Origin: Tenericutes bacterium MO-XQ
GTDB lineage: Bacteria; Bacillota_I; Bacilli_A; Acholeplasmatales; Acholeplasmataceae
DNA length: 64,000 bases
Direction: 5' to 3'
Assembly: GCA_002838185.1 (NCBI GenBank)
Contig: CP017948.1
Span: 1,302,001-1,366,000, forward strand
Of the stretch, positions 53,289 through 63,400 are shown piece by piece. The notes beneath the pieces were generated by a model. The model ran no database searches. It saw nothing but the letters and a program-made list of their open reading frames with translations, and was not told where the DNA came from. The position numbers and the translations under genes were made by a program. How positions within the stretch are numbered: the first letter of the stretch is position 1; each line of letters starts with the position of its first letter.

Positions 53289-53914
53289 TTTAAGCTCTCA
53301 ATCGCTTCTTTAGGGCTTTTATGGTTAAATACATAACTACCTGCTACTACCATATCAACACCACTATCTTTGCATATATCAATGGTTTGATCACTAATCC
53401 CACCATCAACTTCAATGATAAAATGAAGCTTCTTTTGTTTTCTTAGTTCAACTAATTCTTTGACTTTTTCCATCATGTCTTCCATAAAAGATTGTCCACC
53501 AAACCCAGGTTCTACTGTCATCACCAAAACTAAATCAATATCATTTAAAAATGGGACAATATCATAAACTTTTGTGTTAGGTTTAATTGAAATCCCTGTT
53601 TTTATACCTTTTTCTTTGATTTTTTTAAGTGCTTCTTCGGTATCATTAGCTTCAATATGTACTGTGATATACTCAGTTTTATCAAGTGCAAATTGATCAA
53701 TCCAATAAAGCGGATCAGTGACCATTAAATGAATGTCTAATGGAATTGTAGATACATGATTAATACTTCTTGTAATATGTGGACCAAAAGATATATTTGG
53801 CACAAAATGACCATCCATCACATCTAGATGAACATAATCAGCACTTTGAATTTTCTCGATTTCTTCATTTAATTTTGTGAAATTTGCGGTTAATATCGAT
53901 GGTGCAACTAACAT
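53285..53914 (-). CDS. rpe: Ribulose-phosphate 3-epimerase
   Basis: A 209-residue TIM-barrel enzyme that interconverts ribulose-5-phosphate and xylulose-5-phosphate in the pentose phosphate pathway. Family motifs are VHLDVMDGHFVPNISFG near residue 33, LDIHLMV near 80, VEPGFGGQSF near 140 and EVDGGI near 170 with the catalytic Asp. It is 12 bp downstream of rsgA. Length is normal. Confidence 0.95.
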   Translation of the reverse strand: MLVAPSILTANFTKLNEEIEKIQSADYVHLDVMDGHFVPNISFGPHITRSINHVSTIPLDIHLMVTDPLYWIDQFALDKTEYITVHIEANDTEEALKKIKEKGIKTGISIKPNTKVYDIVPFLNDIDLVLVMTVEPGFGGQSFMEDMMEKVKELVELRKQKKLHFIIEVDGGISDQTIDICKDSGVDMVVAGSYVFNHKSPKEAIESLK

Positions 53915-53926
53915 AAAATCACTTCC

Positions 53927-54883
53927 TTAATATTTATCTTTTTGAGCTTTGATTTCTTCAAAAAATTGCTTATAATTTTCATATCTTGATGCTAAGATTT
54001 CTCCATCTTCATAAGCCTTTTTAACAGTGCAACCAGGCTCATGAATGTGATTACATTTGTTTGAAAATTTACAGTCAGATTGATACTGAACAAAGTCAGG
54101 ATAATACTGCTTTAAATCATCTGGATAAAAGATTTTAAATTCGATCTTTGAAAACCCTGGAGTATCAACAATATACCCTTCATTATAGTTATATAATTCT
54201 GTATGTCTAGTAGTATGTTTACCTCTACCTAACGCTTTAGATATTTCTTGTGTCTTAAGTCCTAATTCTGGCATAAGCGCGTTTAACAACGTTGATTTTC
54301 CAACACCGGTTTGTCCCGCTAAAACAGTAATTTTGTTTTTGAAAATATGTGCTAAGACATCAATACCAATCCGTTGTTTACTATTGACATAATAAACTTC
54401 ATATCCGATTTTTTCATAGTAGGTTAAATCTTTCTTTAATTGATTAAGTTCTTCTTCTTTGATTAAATCTATTTTTGAAATCACAATCACTGGATCTAAG
54501 TTTTCTTGATTCATGATGATTAAGAATTTATCTAACAAATTAAAACTAAAATCAGGATTTACGGCTGAAAAAACAAGTAAAGTTTGATCGATATTAGCTA
54601 CATCTGGCCTTACTAAATCATTTTTCCTTGGTAATATCTCAGTAATAAGCGCTTGATCTTCAGAATCATCATAGTAAACGTTATCGCCTACTTTAGGACT
54701 AATCTGAACGAATTTAGTCTCTTTTTTAGTTCTTTTTGTGAGTTGTTTGTTAAACTCACTATCTTCATCAACTTTCATATATCTGAATTTTCCGCGTGCT
54801 TGACAAATCACATCTTCATGTGTTTTCTCATCAACGACTGTATAATGATTTGCAATTAGTTTTTTAATAAATCCTTTTTTCAA
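53927..54883 (-). CDS. rsgA: Small ribosomal subunit biogenesis GTPase RsgA
   Basis: A 318-residue circularly permuted GTPase that acts late in 30S assembly. An OB-fold N-domain is followed by G motifs in permuted order: ISKIDLI (G4), then GQTGVGKSTLLNALMP (G1) and DTPGFSKIEF (G3), then the zinc knuckle CKFSNKCNHIHEPGC. Length is slightly above average. It follows rlmN by about 10 bp. The prpC-prkC pair that usually separates these two genes in Firmicutes is absent. Confidence 0.95.
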   Translation of the reverse strand: MKKGFIKKLIANHYTVVDEKTHEDVICQARGKFRYMKVDEDSEFNKQLTKRTKKETKFVQISPKVGDNVYYDDSEDQALITEILPRKNDLVRPDVANIDQTLLVFSAVNPDFSFNLLDKFLIIMNQENLDPVIVISKIDLIKEEELNQLKKDLTYYEKIGYEVYYVNSKQRIGIDVLAHIFKNKITVLAGQTGVGKSTLLNALMPELGLKTQEISKALGRGKHTTRHTELYNYNEGYIVDTPGFSKIEFKIFYPDDLKQYYPDFVQYQSDCKFSNKCNHIHEPGCTVKKAYEDGEILASRYENYKQFFEEIKAQKDKY

Positions 54884-54893
54884 AAAAGACCTC

Positions 54894-55910
54894 CTATAGA
54901 TGTTGACTTCTTAATTGGCCACATGCCGCATTAATGTCATGTCCTTGTTCTTTTCTTAATGTCACTTGAATTCTATTTTTCTTTAATATATCATAAAATC
55001 TTAATTGTTGTTCTATTTTAGAGCGTTTATATGGTGCTTCTAAGACTTCATTATATGGAATTAAGTTAACATACACATTAAGTCCTCTAAGTACTTTTAC
55101 AAGCTCATGAGCGACTTCATCCATATCATTGACTTCATCAATTAAGATATATTCAATGGTTACTCTTCTGTTTGCAACCTTTAAGTAATATTTAATAGCA
55201 TCAATGACTTCTTCAACAGGGTAAGCTTGATTGATTTTCATAAGTTTAGATCTAATCTCATTATTTGGTGCATGTAAGCTAATCGCTAAATTTACTTGCA
55301 TACCCATATGTGCATATTCTTTAATCTTTGGAACAATACCACTTGTTGATACTGTAATATGTCTTGCTCCTATAGATAATCCTTTTGGATCATTGATTAT
55401 GGTTAAAAATTTCATTAAGTTTTCATAGTTATCAAATGGTTCACCAATGCCCATCACGACAACATAATTAATTCTTTCTTTTAGAAGTTTTTCTGTTTCA
55501 ATGATTTGAGCAATAATCTCACCAGCTGTTAAATCTCTTTTCTTCTTTAGTTGCCCAGAAGCACAAAAAGAACAACCGATATTGCATCCAACTTGTGTGG
55601 TTACACAAATACTATTGCCATAATGTTGTTTCATTAATACAGATTCAATTAAATGGCCATCATGAAGGCTATATAAGCATTTTAATGTGCCATCTTGACT
55701 TCTATGTTGAAGCACGAGTTCAAGTGCATTTAACTTGTAATTTTGAGCTAATAATTCGATTAAATCGTTGGGCATGTTGTTCATTTCTTTAAAATCAGAT
55801 ATTTTTTGTTTATATACCCAATGCCATATTTGATCAGCTCTATATTTTTTGTGTCCGTTTGTTACTAAAAACTCTATGAGTTCTTCTTTTGTTACATCAT
55901 AAATTAACAT
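54894..55910 (-). CDS. rlmN: Dual-specificity RNA methyltransferase RlmN
   Basis: About 338 residues. A radical SAM enzyme that methylates C2 of A2503 in 23S rRNA and of A37 in some tRNAs. The iron-sulfur motif is CNIGCSFCASG, the SAM-related GIGEPFDNY follows, and the two catalytic cysteines are near residue 115 of the cluster loop and in the C-terminal AACGQLRSQ. The frame opens at 56009, inside the upstream terminator; AGGTGATGAA lies before the ATG at 55910, giving the normal N-terminus MLIYDVTKEEL. Confidence 0.94.
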   Translation of the reverse strand: MLIYDVTKEELIEFLVTNGHKKYRADQIWHWVYKQKISDFKEMNNMPNDLIELLAQNYKLNALELVLQHRSQDGTLKCLYSLHDGHLIESVLMKQHYGNSICVTTQVGCNIGCSFCASGQLKKKRDLTAGEIIAQIIETEKLLKERINYVVVMGIGEPFDNYENLMKFLTIINDPKGLSIGARHITVSTSGIVPKIKEYAHMGMQVNLAISLHAPNNEIRSKLMKINQAYPVEEVIDAIKYYLKVANRRVTIEYILIDEVNDMDEVAHELVKVLRGLNVYVNLIPYNEVLEAPYKRSKIEQQLRFYDILKKNRIQVTLRKEQGHDINAACGQLRSQHL

Positions 55911-56000
55911 TTCATCACCTATGCTTATTATACACGATTTTAAGTGAAAAACGAAAGAAATCACATGAATACATCCATAAATTTTTATAGCAATAAAGTA

Positions 56001-56030
56001 AAAAAGCACTTATAGATGGAAGTGCTTTTT
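56001..56030 (-). terminator. Terminator of pheST
   Basis: Eleven-bp stem AAAAAGCACTT / AAGTGCTTTTT with an 8-nt loop and a T run on the minus strand, 13 bp after the pheT stop. Confidence 0.88.
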
Positions 56031-56042
56031 AGATTAATGATA

Positions 56043-58400
56043 TTATTTTCTAACTTCTGCTTTAAACTCATAAGCGAGTCTTGAAACAACTTTTTTCATG
56101 AGTTTATCTACATCTTGTGTTTCTAAGGTTTTATTTGAGTCATTGAAGACTAAGTTAAATGCCATTGACTTTTTACCAGTTTCAATGTGAGTGCCTTGGT
56201 AGATATCAAACACACTTAGCTCAACAAGATTTTGTCTTAAGGTTTGTTTGATGATATCTATCAGTGATTTAGCTTCTATATTTTCATCAACAACGATCGC
56301 TAAGTCTCTTTCAATGTTTGGATATTTAGAAATGGCTTCAAAATCAAATTTACTACGATGTTTTAAGATCTTTTCTAATTTGATTTCTAGAACATATGTT
56401 AAATTAATATCTAAAGCTTTTTGCTCTTTTGGATGAACTTCACCAATAAAACCGATCACTTCATTATGATACTTGATATTAGCTTGACGATAAGGATGTA
56501 AGAATCCATGTGTATGAGCAGTTTCATATGTTAGCTCAACATCAAGAGCTTTCATCACTTGATCTAAAATACCTTTAATCACATAAAAATCAACTTTTAT
56601 ACCTTGTTTTTGCCATTTAGATTGATGCCACGTACCACTCATCGCAAGCGCTAATGTTTCATACTCAACATCTTTAGCAAACACATGACCAATCTCGAAT
56701 AAATGAATGTCATCTGTTTGTCTATTTTGATTATAACTTACGGTTTGTAATAAGCCGTTAAGTAGACTTTGTCTAAGTACTTTTTTATCAGAAGATAATG
56801 GCATAAGAATCTCTACTTTTTCACCAATAGATTGATATTTATTATAGTTTTCTTCATCTGTTAATGAGTAAGTAATCGCTTCATGAAGACCTAGATGAGC
56901 AAGTTCATGTTTTAAATTTCTAAGGCGTTTTTGTTTTTCAGTTAAGTATCCATGTGTTTGATTTAAATGCTTAGTCATTGGAATTTGATTAAGTCCATGC
57001 ATACGTGCGATTTCTTCTAAGATATCTGCAGGTATTTCTAAATCAATTCTATAGCTTGGAGGTGTAATTAAAAATAGATCATCTTTAACCTCTATGCTAT
57101 ATTGATATCGATCAAAATAAGTCAATAATGTTTTTTCATCAATATCAACACCTAGGCGATCACTAAAGTATAGTTTAGGTATTTCAATTGTTGGATTTTC
57201 TCTTTCTTTAGTTACAACTTCACTAATACCTTTAGATACTTTTGCATCTGCAAGTTCTATAAGAAGTTCGGTTGCTCTATCTAGACCTAAAAGAACACGC
57301 TTGTCATCAATCCCTCTTTCAAAACGAAGTGATGAGTCGCTTTTTAGGTTAAGTCTTTTAGATGTCTTTTGTATGCGTTTAGGATCAAAGTATGCCGCCT
57401 CTAGAATCACAGATGTTGAATCATCGTCAATCATCGTATTCTCTAAGCCCATTACACCACCGATTGCGATTGGTTGTTTACCATCAGTAATCACCACATC
57501 TTCTTTTTTAAGAATTCTTTTTAACCCATCAAGAGAAACAACTTCTTCACCATCTTTTGCATCTCTTACAACGATATGATTCGATGCGACTTTCTTAGCA
57601 TCAAACATATGAAGTGGCGTACCGTATTCGATTAATACATAGTTTGAGATATCTACAACATTATTGATTGGTTTAATATCATGCGCTAACAGTGCACTTT
57701 TTAACCACCATGGTGAATCTTTGATGGTCACATCACTGATATGTCTAGCATAATATCTTGAACATCCTTCTGTATTTATCTCTACTTTTACTGGATTTTC
57801 AGTTTTTTCTTCATTTATTTTTATTTGAGGTATGTTTACTTTTTGATTAGTTAAAGATGCTAAATCTAAAGCGAATCCTAAAATCGATAATAAATCTGAA
57901 CGATTAGGTGTTAGTCCTAAAGTCATCTTCCATCCTTCTAAAGCAAGAGCCTCTAAAGCAGGAGATCCAATTTCTTTTGGTTCAGCAAAATGATATATCC
58001 CTTCTTTAAAATCATCAGGAATCAGTTCTTCATCTATACCTAATTCTTGAAGTGAACAAATCATCCCTGACGACTCTTCACCTCTAATTTTAGACTTTTT
58101 AATTTCAAAATTTCCAGGTAAAACAGTACCTACTTGAGCTACAACAACATATTGGTCTTTACCAACATTAGGTGCGCCACATACGATTTGCTCTACACGA
58201 TCACCTAAATCAACTGTTGTTAAATTTAAATGGTCAGAATTTGGGTGAGGTACACAAGTTAGTACTTTACCAACCACTAGGTTAGTTGCTGTATTTAATG
58301 GCTCAAAACTTTCAACCTCTATGATTTTTTGATTGGTTACTTCTAAGATATCATCTGGGATATTAACCCATTTTTTTAGCATATTTTGTGTGATAATCAT
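56043..58400 (-). CDS. pheT: Phenylalanine-tRNA ligase beta subunit
   Basis: A 785-residue full-length subunit. An EMAP-like tRNA-binding domain ([18 protein letters not shown]) comes first, then B3/B4 (editing) around residues 200-400 with [22 protein letters not shown]5, the inactive synthetase-like core, and a C-terminal ferredoxin-fold anticodon-binding domain ([17 protein letters not shown]). It pairs with PheS as a heterotetramer that charges tRNA-Phe. It overlaps pheS by 4 bp. Confidence 0.97.
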   Translation of the reverse strand: MIITQNMLKKWVNIPDDILEVTNQKIIEVESFEPLNTATNLVVGKVLTCVPHPNSDHLNLTTVDLGDRVEQIVCGAPNVGKDQYVVVAQVGTVLPGNFEIKKSKIRGEESSGMICSLQELGIDEELIPDDFKEGIYHFAEPKEIGSPALEALALEGWKMTLGLTPNRSDLLSILGFALDLASLTNQKVNIPQIKINEEKTENPVKVEINTEGCSRYYARHISDVTIKDSPWWLKSALLAHDIKPINNVVDISNYVLIEYGTPLHMFDAKKVASNHIVVRDAKDGEEVVSLDGLKRILKKEDVVITDGKQPIAIGGVMGLENTMIDDDSTSVILEAAYFDPKRIQKTSKRLNLKSDSSLRFERGIDDKRVLLGLDRATELLIELADAKVSKGISEVVTKERENPTIEIPKLYFSDRLGVDIDEKTLLTYFDRYQYSIEVKDDLFLITPPSYRIDLEIPADILEEIARMHGLNQIPMTKHLNQTHGYLTEKQKRLRNLKHELAHLGLHEAITYSLTDEENYNKYQSIGEKVEILMPLSSDKKVLRQSLLNGLLQTVSYNQNRQTDDIHLFEIGHVFAKDVEYETLALAMSGTWHQSKWQKQGIKVDFYVIKGILDQVMKALDVELTYETAHTHGFLHPYRQANIKYHNEVIGFIGEVHPKEQKALDINLTYVLEIKLEKILKHRSKFDFEAISKYPNIERDLAIVVDENIEAKSLIDIIKQTLRQNLVELSVFDIYQGTHIETGKKSMAFNLVFNDSNKTLETQDVDKLMKKVVSRLAYEFKAEVRK

Positions 58401-59416
58401 ATCTTGTTCACCCCTTTGAATTGATTTAAGAACCTGATGTCATTCGTATAAAAGTGTCTAATGTCATCGATGTTGTATTTTAAGATTGCAATACGTTCAA
58501 CACCAACACCAAACGCAAATCCTTTGTAAACTTCTGGATCATATCCACCCATCTTAAGTACATTCGGATGAACAAGTCCTGCACCTAAAATTTCGATATA
58601 ACCAATAGATCCATCTTTTTTGACATATGATACATCAACTTCAACACTAGGTTCTGTAAATGGAAAATAAGATGGTCTAAGTCTAATATTTCTCTCTGGA
58701 CCAAATAAGTGTCTAACCATGGTTAAAAGTGCATCTTTTAAATGCGCAAACGTAATATTTTTATCAATGACTAATCCTTCAATTTGAGTGAATTGATGAG
58801 AATGTGTCGGATCATCATCATCTCTTCGATAGACTTTACCTGGACAAATGATTTTTAGAGGTTCACCCTTCATTTTTAACATCGTTCTTGCTTGAACGGG
58901 TGATGTGTGAGTTCTAAGAAGCATTTGTTCATCCACAAAAAATGTGTCTTGCATATCTCTTGCAGGATGATCTTTATCCAAGTTCATCATTTCAAAATTG
59001 TAATGATCATTTTCTAATTCTGGTCCTTCTTCGACTGTATATCCCATACCCATGAATAAATCTTCGATATCTTCAATCACTTGAGTCAATGGATGTGTCG
59101 ATCCTTGATAAAATTGATATCCAGGAAGCGTTACATCGATATGTTCTTTTTGAAGTGATTCTAAGAGTGCAGCATATTCTAAAATTTGTTTTTTCTCATA
59201 TAATGCTTGTTCCACCTCTTGTTTAACTTGATTGACTATCTGGCCAAATGCTGGTCTTTCTTCATTTGGTAGATCTCTAAGTTTACCCATCATCAAAGAT
59301 ATATGCCCTTTTTTACTTAAATACTCAACTCTAACTGTTTCTAAATCATTTAGTGTTTCAACTTGATTTAGTTTACTTAAAGCAGCATCTTTTAATTTTG
59401 TTAATGTTTCGTTCAT
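58397..59416 (-). CDS. pheS: Phenylalanine-tRNA ligase alpha subunit
   Basis: A 339-residue catalytic subunit. Class II motifs are visible: [10 protein letters not shown], motif 2 region [21 protein letters not shown], and [14 protein letters not shown] (motif 3). The N-terminal coiled coil spans about 85 residues. The residue after GFAFG is Val; the key selectivity Ala in GxAFGxG is present. AGGAGAG precedes the ATG. Expression is controlled by the T-box leader at 59441-59645. Confidence 0.97.
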   Translation of the reverse strand: MNETLTKLKDAALSKLNQVETLNDLETVRVEYLSKKGHISLMMGKLRDLPNEERPAFGQIVNQVKQEVEQALYEKKQILEYAALLESLQKEHIDVTLPGYQFYQGSTHPLTQVIEDIEDLFMGMGYTVEEGPELENDHYNFEMMNLDKDHPARDMQDTFFVDEQMLLRTHTSPVQARTMLKMKGEPLKIICPGKVYRRDDDDPTHSHQFTQIEGLVIDKNITFAHLKDALLTMVRHLFGPERNIRLRPSYFPFTEPSVEVDVSYVKKDGSIGYIEILGAGLVHPNVLKMGGYDPEVYKGFAFGVGVERIAILKYNIDDIRHFYTNDIRFLNQFKGVNKI

Positions 59417-59440
59417 TTTATCTCTCCTTTTATAAATAAA

Positions 59441-59645
59441 AAGTCCTCAGACAAAAAGTCTAAGGACGAAAATTTCGCGGTACCACCTTAGTTCTAGAAT
59501 AAATCTAGCCCTCTAAACTCTTTAACGCAGAGATACGGATGTGATTAGCATCTTTCAAGAATGAATTCATATATATAGTGTTTACGTAGATTCCACCAGC
59601 CTACGCTCTCTAAAAAACCTTAATATATACTACTACTTTCTATCA
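59441..59645 (-). promoter_or_regulatory. T-box riboswitch controlling pheST
   Basis: On the minus strand the conserved T-box AAGGTGGTACCGCG (59477-59490) is followed by terminator stem GTCCTTAGAC / GTCTGAGGAC with a 5-nt loop and T run (59443-59467). Upstream lies a structured leader; GAATTCATTC at about 59561-59573 offers TTC as the Phe specifier codon. Uncharged tRNA-Phe should stabilise the antiterminator and raise pheST transcription. Confidence 0.93.
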
Positions 59646-59670
59646 ACAATTTATGATTATTTAATAATAA

Positions 59671-60417
59671 TTAATCTCTTCTTGAAGCTAATATAGCTAA
59701 GAATCTTAATAACTCAAAATAAATCCAAATGATTGTAACCATAAGTCCTACTGATACAACCCATTCATAAGATTTATCAGCGCCACTTTCAACTATCATT
59801 TCTGCACGATCAAAATCTAATGTAAGCATTAATGCTCCAAAGATAATCAGTGCACCTGACATAATTAGCACAATCGTTAAATTACCAGTAATGCTGTTGA
59901 TGATTGGACTTCCACTGATTGATAATAAACCAAAGATAATGGCTAAAATCAATATTGAAAATAATGCTGTATACATGATTTTTCTAAATCTTGATGTTAC
60001 CCTAATAGTTCTACTTGAATATAAGAATAGCATGACAGCGAAAATCGTTGCTGTTGCAATCACAGCAGTAAATGCTATGCCTTCATACATGTATTCAAAG
60101 ATTGCAGTAACAAAACCTAAAACAACCCCTTCAGCAAGTGCATAAACAATTGCAAAAACTCTTGCGAGTCTTGGACTAAATGATGCAATCATGACTGAAA
60201 TAAATGCAACAATTGCAGATCCTATAAGTAATCCATAAAGTGATTCAACTGGCAACTGTCCATTAATCGTTAATGAAATGACTGTTGCACCACTAATAAC
60301 AGCTAAAACTAATAATAAAACTGTTTTTAAGATGATGCCACTATAGGTAGCTTCAGCTACACCTGTATAGGCTGCATCTCTTTGTATCTTACTAAAAACT
60401 GGGTTAGAACTTCTCAT
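59671..60417 (-). CDS. BAX inhibitor-1/YccA family membrane protein
   Basis: About 248 residues with seven membrane helices from residue ~25 on (VLLLVLAVISGATVISL is the first). ARVFAIVYALAEGVVLGFVTAIFE and the C-terminal LLRFLAILASRRD with its acidic residue fit the BI-1 family, whose members conduct calcium or regulate membrane proteases. The N-terminal cytosolic part carries SSNPVFSKI, seen in YccA-like proteins. AGGAG is 8 nt before the ATG at 60417, so I prefer that to the ATG at 60426. Confidence 0.9.
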   Translation of the reverse strand: MRSSNPVFSKIQRDAAYTGVAEATYSGIILKTVLLLVLAVISGATVISLTINGQLPVESLYGLLIGSAIVAFISVMIASFSPRLARVFAIVYALAEGVVLGFVTAIFEYMYEGIAFTAVIATATIFAVMLFLYSSRTIRVTSRFRKIMYTALFSILILAIIFGLLSISGSPIINSITGNLTIVLIMSGALIIFGALMLTLDFDRAEMIVESGADKSYEWVVSVGLMVTIIWIYFELLRFLAILASRRD

Positions 60418-60460
60418 CACATTCACTCCTTTATCAACACATATTATATCGCGTTATTTC

Positions 60461-63400
60461 TTAAAGTGCAAACAATCCTGATTCTATCACATGATTTTCC
60501 GAATTCAGGTCTTTAAATGCACCATAAGATTCCATTTTTTCAAATACTGTTTTGTTAATTTTTGTTCTGTTTTTCACATCATCTTTTGATGTAAATGCTT
60601 TTTGTTCTCTTTTTGCAACAATATCTATTGCAACTTGCTCACCTAAGCCATCAATGGAATTAAAAGGCATTCTTAATCCTTTATCCTCCATCACAAATGT
60701 GGTAGCTTCTGATGTATGAATATCTACAGGTAGGAAGTTAAATCCACGCTTCGTCATTTCTAAAGCAACACCTAAAGTGACAAGTAAAGATTCATCTTTT
60801 GCTTTTAGATTGTATTGTGCTTGCAATTCATTGAGTCTATTTCTAATCGCATTAGATCCAGCTACCATAATTTCATAATCGAACTGAGTTGCACGTTTTG
60901 AGAAAAATCCACTATAGAATAACAGTGGTTTATACACTTTAAACCAAGCAATTCTCATTGCCATGATAACATATGCTGCAGCATGTGCTTTAGGGAACAT
61001 ATATTTGATTTGACTTGCAGACCATATATACCATTCAGGCACATTATGTTTTCTCATTTCTTGTTCATAAATGAGCCATTTTGCAGGATCTTTAGATGGT
61101 TTACCTTTACGTACAAATTCCATGATTTCAAATGCTTTAATTGGCAATAATCCAAATTCAGTCAGTTGAACCATAATATCATCACGACAACCAATAATAT
61201 CATTAAATGGAATCTTGCCAAAGTCTGTTTTATCATTGACAAGAGATTGTGCATTTTTTAACCAAACATCTGTTCCGTGTGATAGCCCTGAAATCTTAAC
61301 TAAACCAGCAAATGTATTTGGTTTTGTGTCTACTAACATTTGTCTAGTAAAGTTCGTTCCAAATTCAGGAATTGCATAGGATGCTACGTCACTCATAATT
61401 TCATGAGATTCAACACCAATGACTTTTGTTCCTGAGAAAAGTTCATAAACTTTTGGATCATCAAGTGGAATGTTTTGTGCTTTATCAAAAGGGAATTCTT
61501 TTGGATGCTCATACACATAATCCATTAAAAACTTAATCATGGTCGGATCATCATGTCCTAAGATATCTAATTTAAGTAAATTGTCTTCAAATGAGTGATA
61601 ATCAAAATGAGTTGTTTTCCACTCACTTGATGTATCATCTGCAGGGTATTGAATCGGTGTTACATCAAAAATAGTTTTTGATTTTGGAACAACAACAATA
61701 CCACCAGGATGTTGTCCTGTTGAACGCTTAACACCTTCGATTTTCTTAGCAAGTCTTTCGATTTGTGCAGATCTTTTTTCTAGATGCTTATCTTCTAAGT
61801 ATCCTTTAACATATCCAAATGCATTTCTTTCAGCAACCGTTTGGATGGTTCCTGCTCTAAATGTATGATCCTCACCAATAAGTTCTCTAACATAAGCGTG
61901 TGCCTTTGATTGATAATCTCCAGAAAAGTTAAGATCAATATCAGGTACTTTCTCGCCCTCAAATCCTAAGAATGTTTCAAACGGAATATCATGTCCATCT
62001 TTAACAAGTTTTTCTCCACATATTGGACATATATGGGTAGGTAGATCATATCCACATTGGATATTATTAAAATAAGGTTGGAAAACTTTTTGTTCTGGTG
62101 TTAATCCATATGTGATTTTTTCTTCATCAGTTAAATGAAAAACTGTAAAATCACCATTAGGACAACGATAATGTGGTTTTAATGGATTTACTTCAGTAAC
62201 ATCGAGAAGGGTTGCTACTAAAGATGACCCAACAGATCCACGTGAACCAACTAAATAACCGTCTTCTAGTGATTTTTTAACTAGAAGATGAGAGATATAG
62301 TAGTTTGCTGCAAATCCGTTACCAATAATGCTATTTAACTCTTTTTGAACTCTTTCTGTGACGATTGGATGTGGTTTTTCACCATATAAATATTGCATCT
62401 TATCATAAACTAAGCGTTTAACTTCACCTGCAATAGATTCAATACCTAATTGTTCTAAAAATGCATCATCTGGAAGTGCATATAATTCACTTGTAAATGC
62501 TTGAATTCTTTCAATTTTGTCATTTAATAAATGCGTGTTTTTTACAACAATCTCATACGCTAAATCTTTATCTAAGAAATTAAATGATTTTAACATCTCA
62601 TCTGTTGTAAGAAAATACTGTTCTGGCATTTCTTCGTATTTATTAAGTTGATGAATTCCCCCACCAACAAGTGGAGTTCTAATATAGATTTCTCTATATA
62701 AAACATCTTTTTTCTCTAAGTAATGAACATCACCAGTAGCAATTACTAATTTATTCATTTCTTTTGCGTAGCGAATAATTTTAGTAATGATTGCTTCTAT
62801 GATTTCATCAGCAAATTGTCCTAAATCTTGTTTTAAATGTTTATATGCTTGAGGAGGTTGAACCTCAATATAATCATAATATTTGATTGCTTCTTTTAAA
62901 GATTCATCATCTCTATTAAGTGCAATTTCAAAAACATCACCATTTGCACAACCACTACCGATGAGTAATCCTTCACGATGTTTATCTAAGACTGATTTTA
63001 AAGTTCTTGGTCCATGATAGAAATGATCCGTTAGTGCATCACTAACTACTTTAAATAAGTTTTTATAGCCTTCTTGAGTTTGTGTTAAAACATTGATATG
63101 GTAAGGCATTTGATGCTTCCATGCTTCTTTTAAATCAATATTTTGATTGATTTCTTGATAGTACTTAATATCTTTTGAGATTAAATCTTGAAGCATTTGC
63201 TGCCAGACTTGAGCTGTTACAAATGCATCATCATCAGCTCTATGATGCTGTTCTTGTTTCACTTTAAATAGTTTTGCTACTGCCTTTAAATTAAAACGTT
63301 TTAATTGATCAGAATAAAAATATCTAGCTAGGCTTAATGTATCAATCACTAATGAATCATCAAATGTTAATGATAGTGATCTTGCATTTTCACGTATGTG

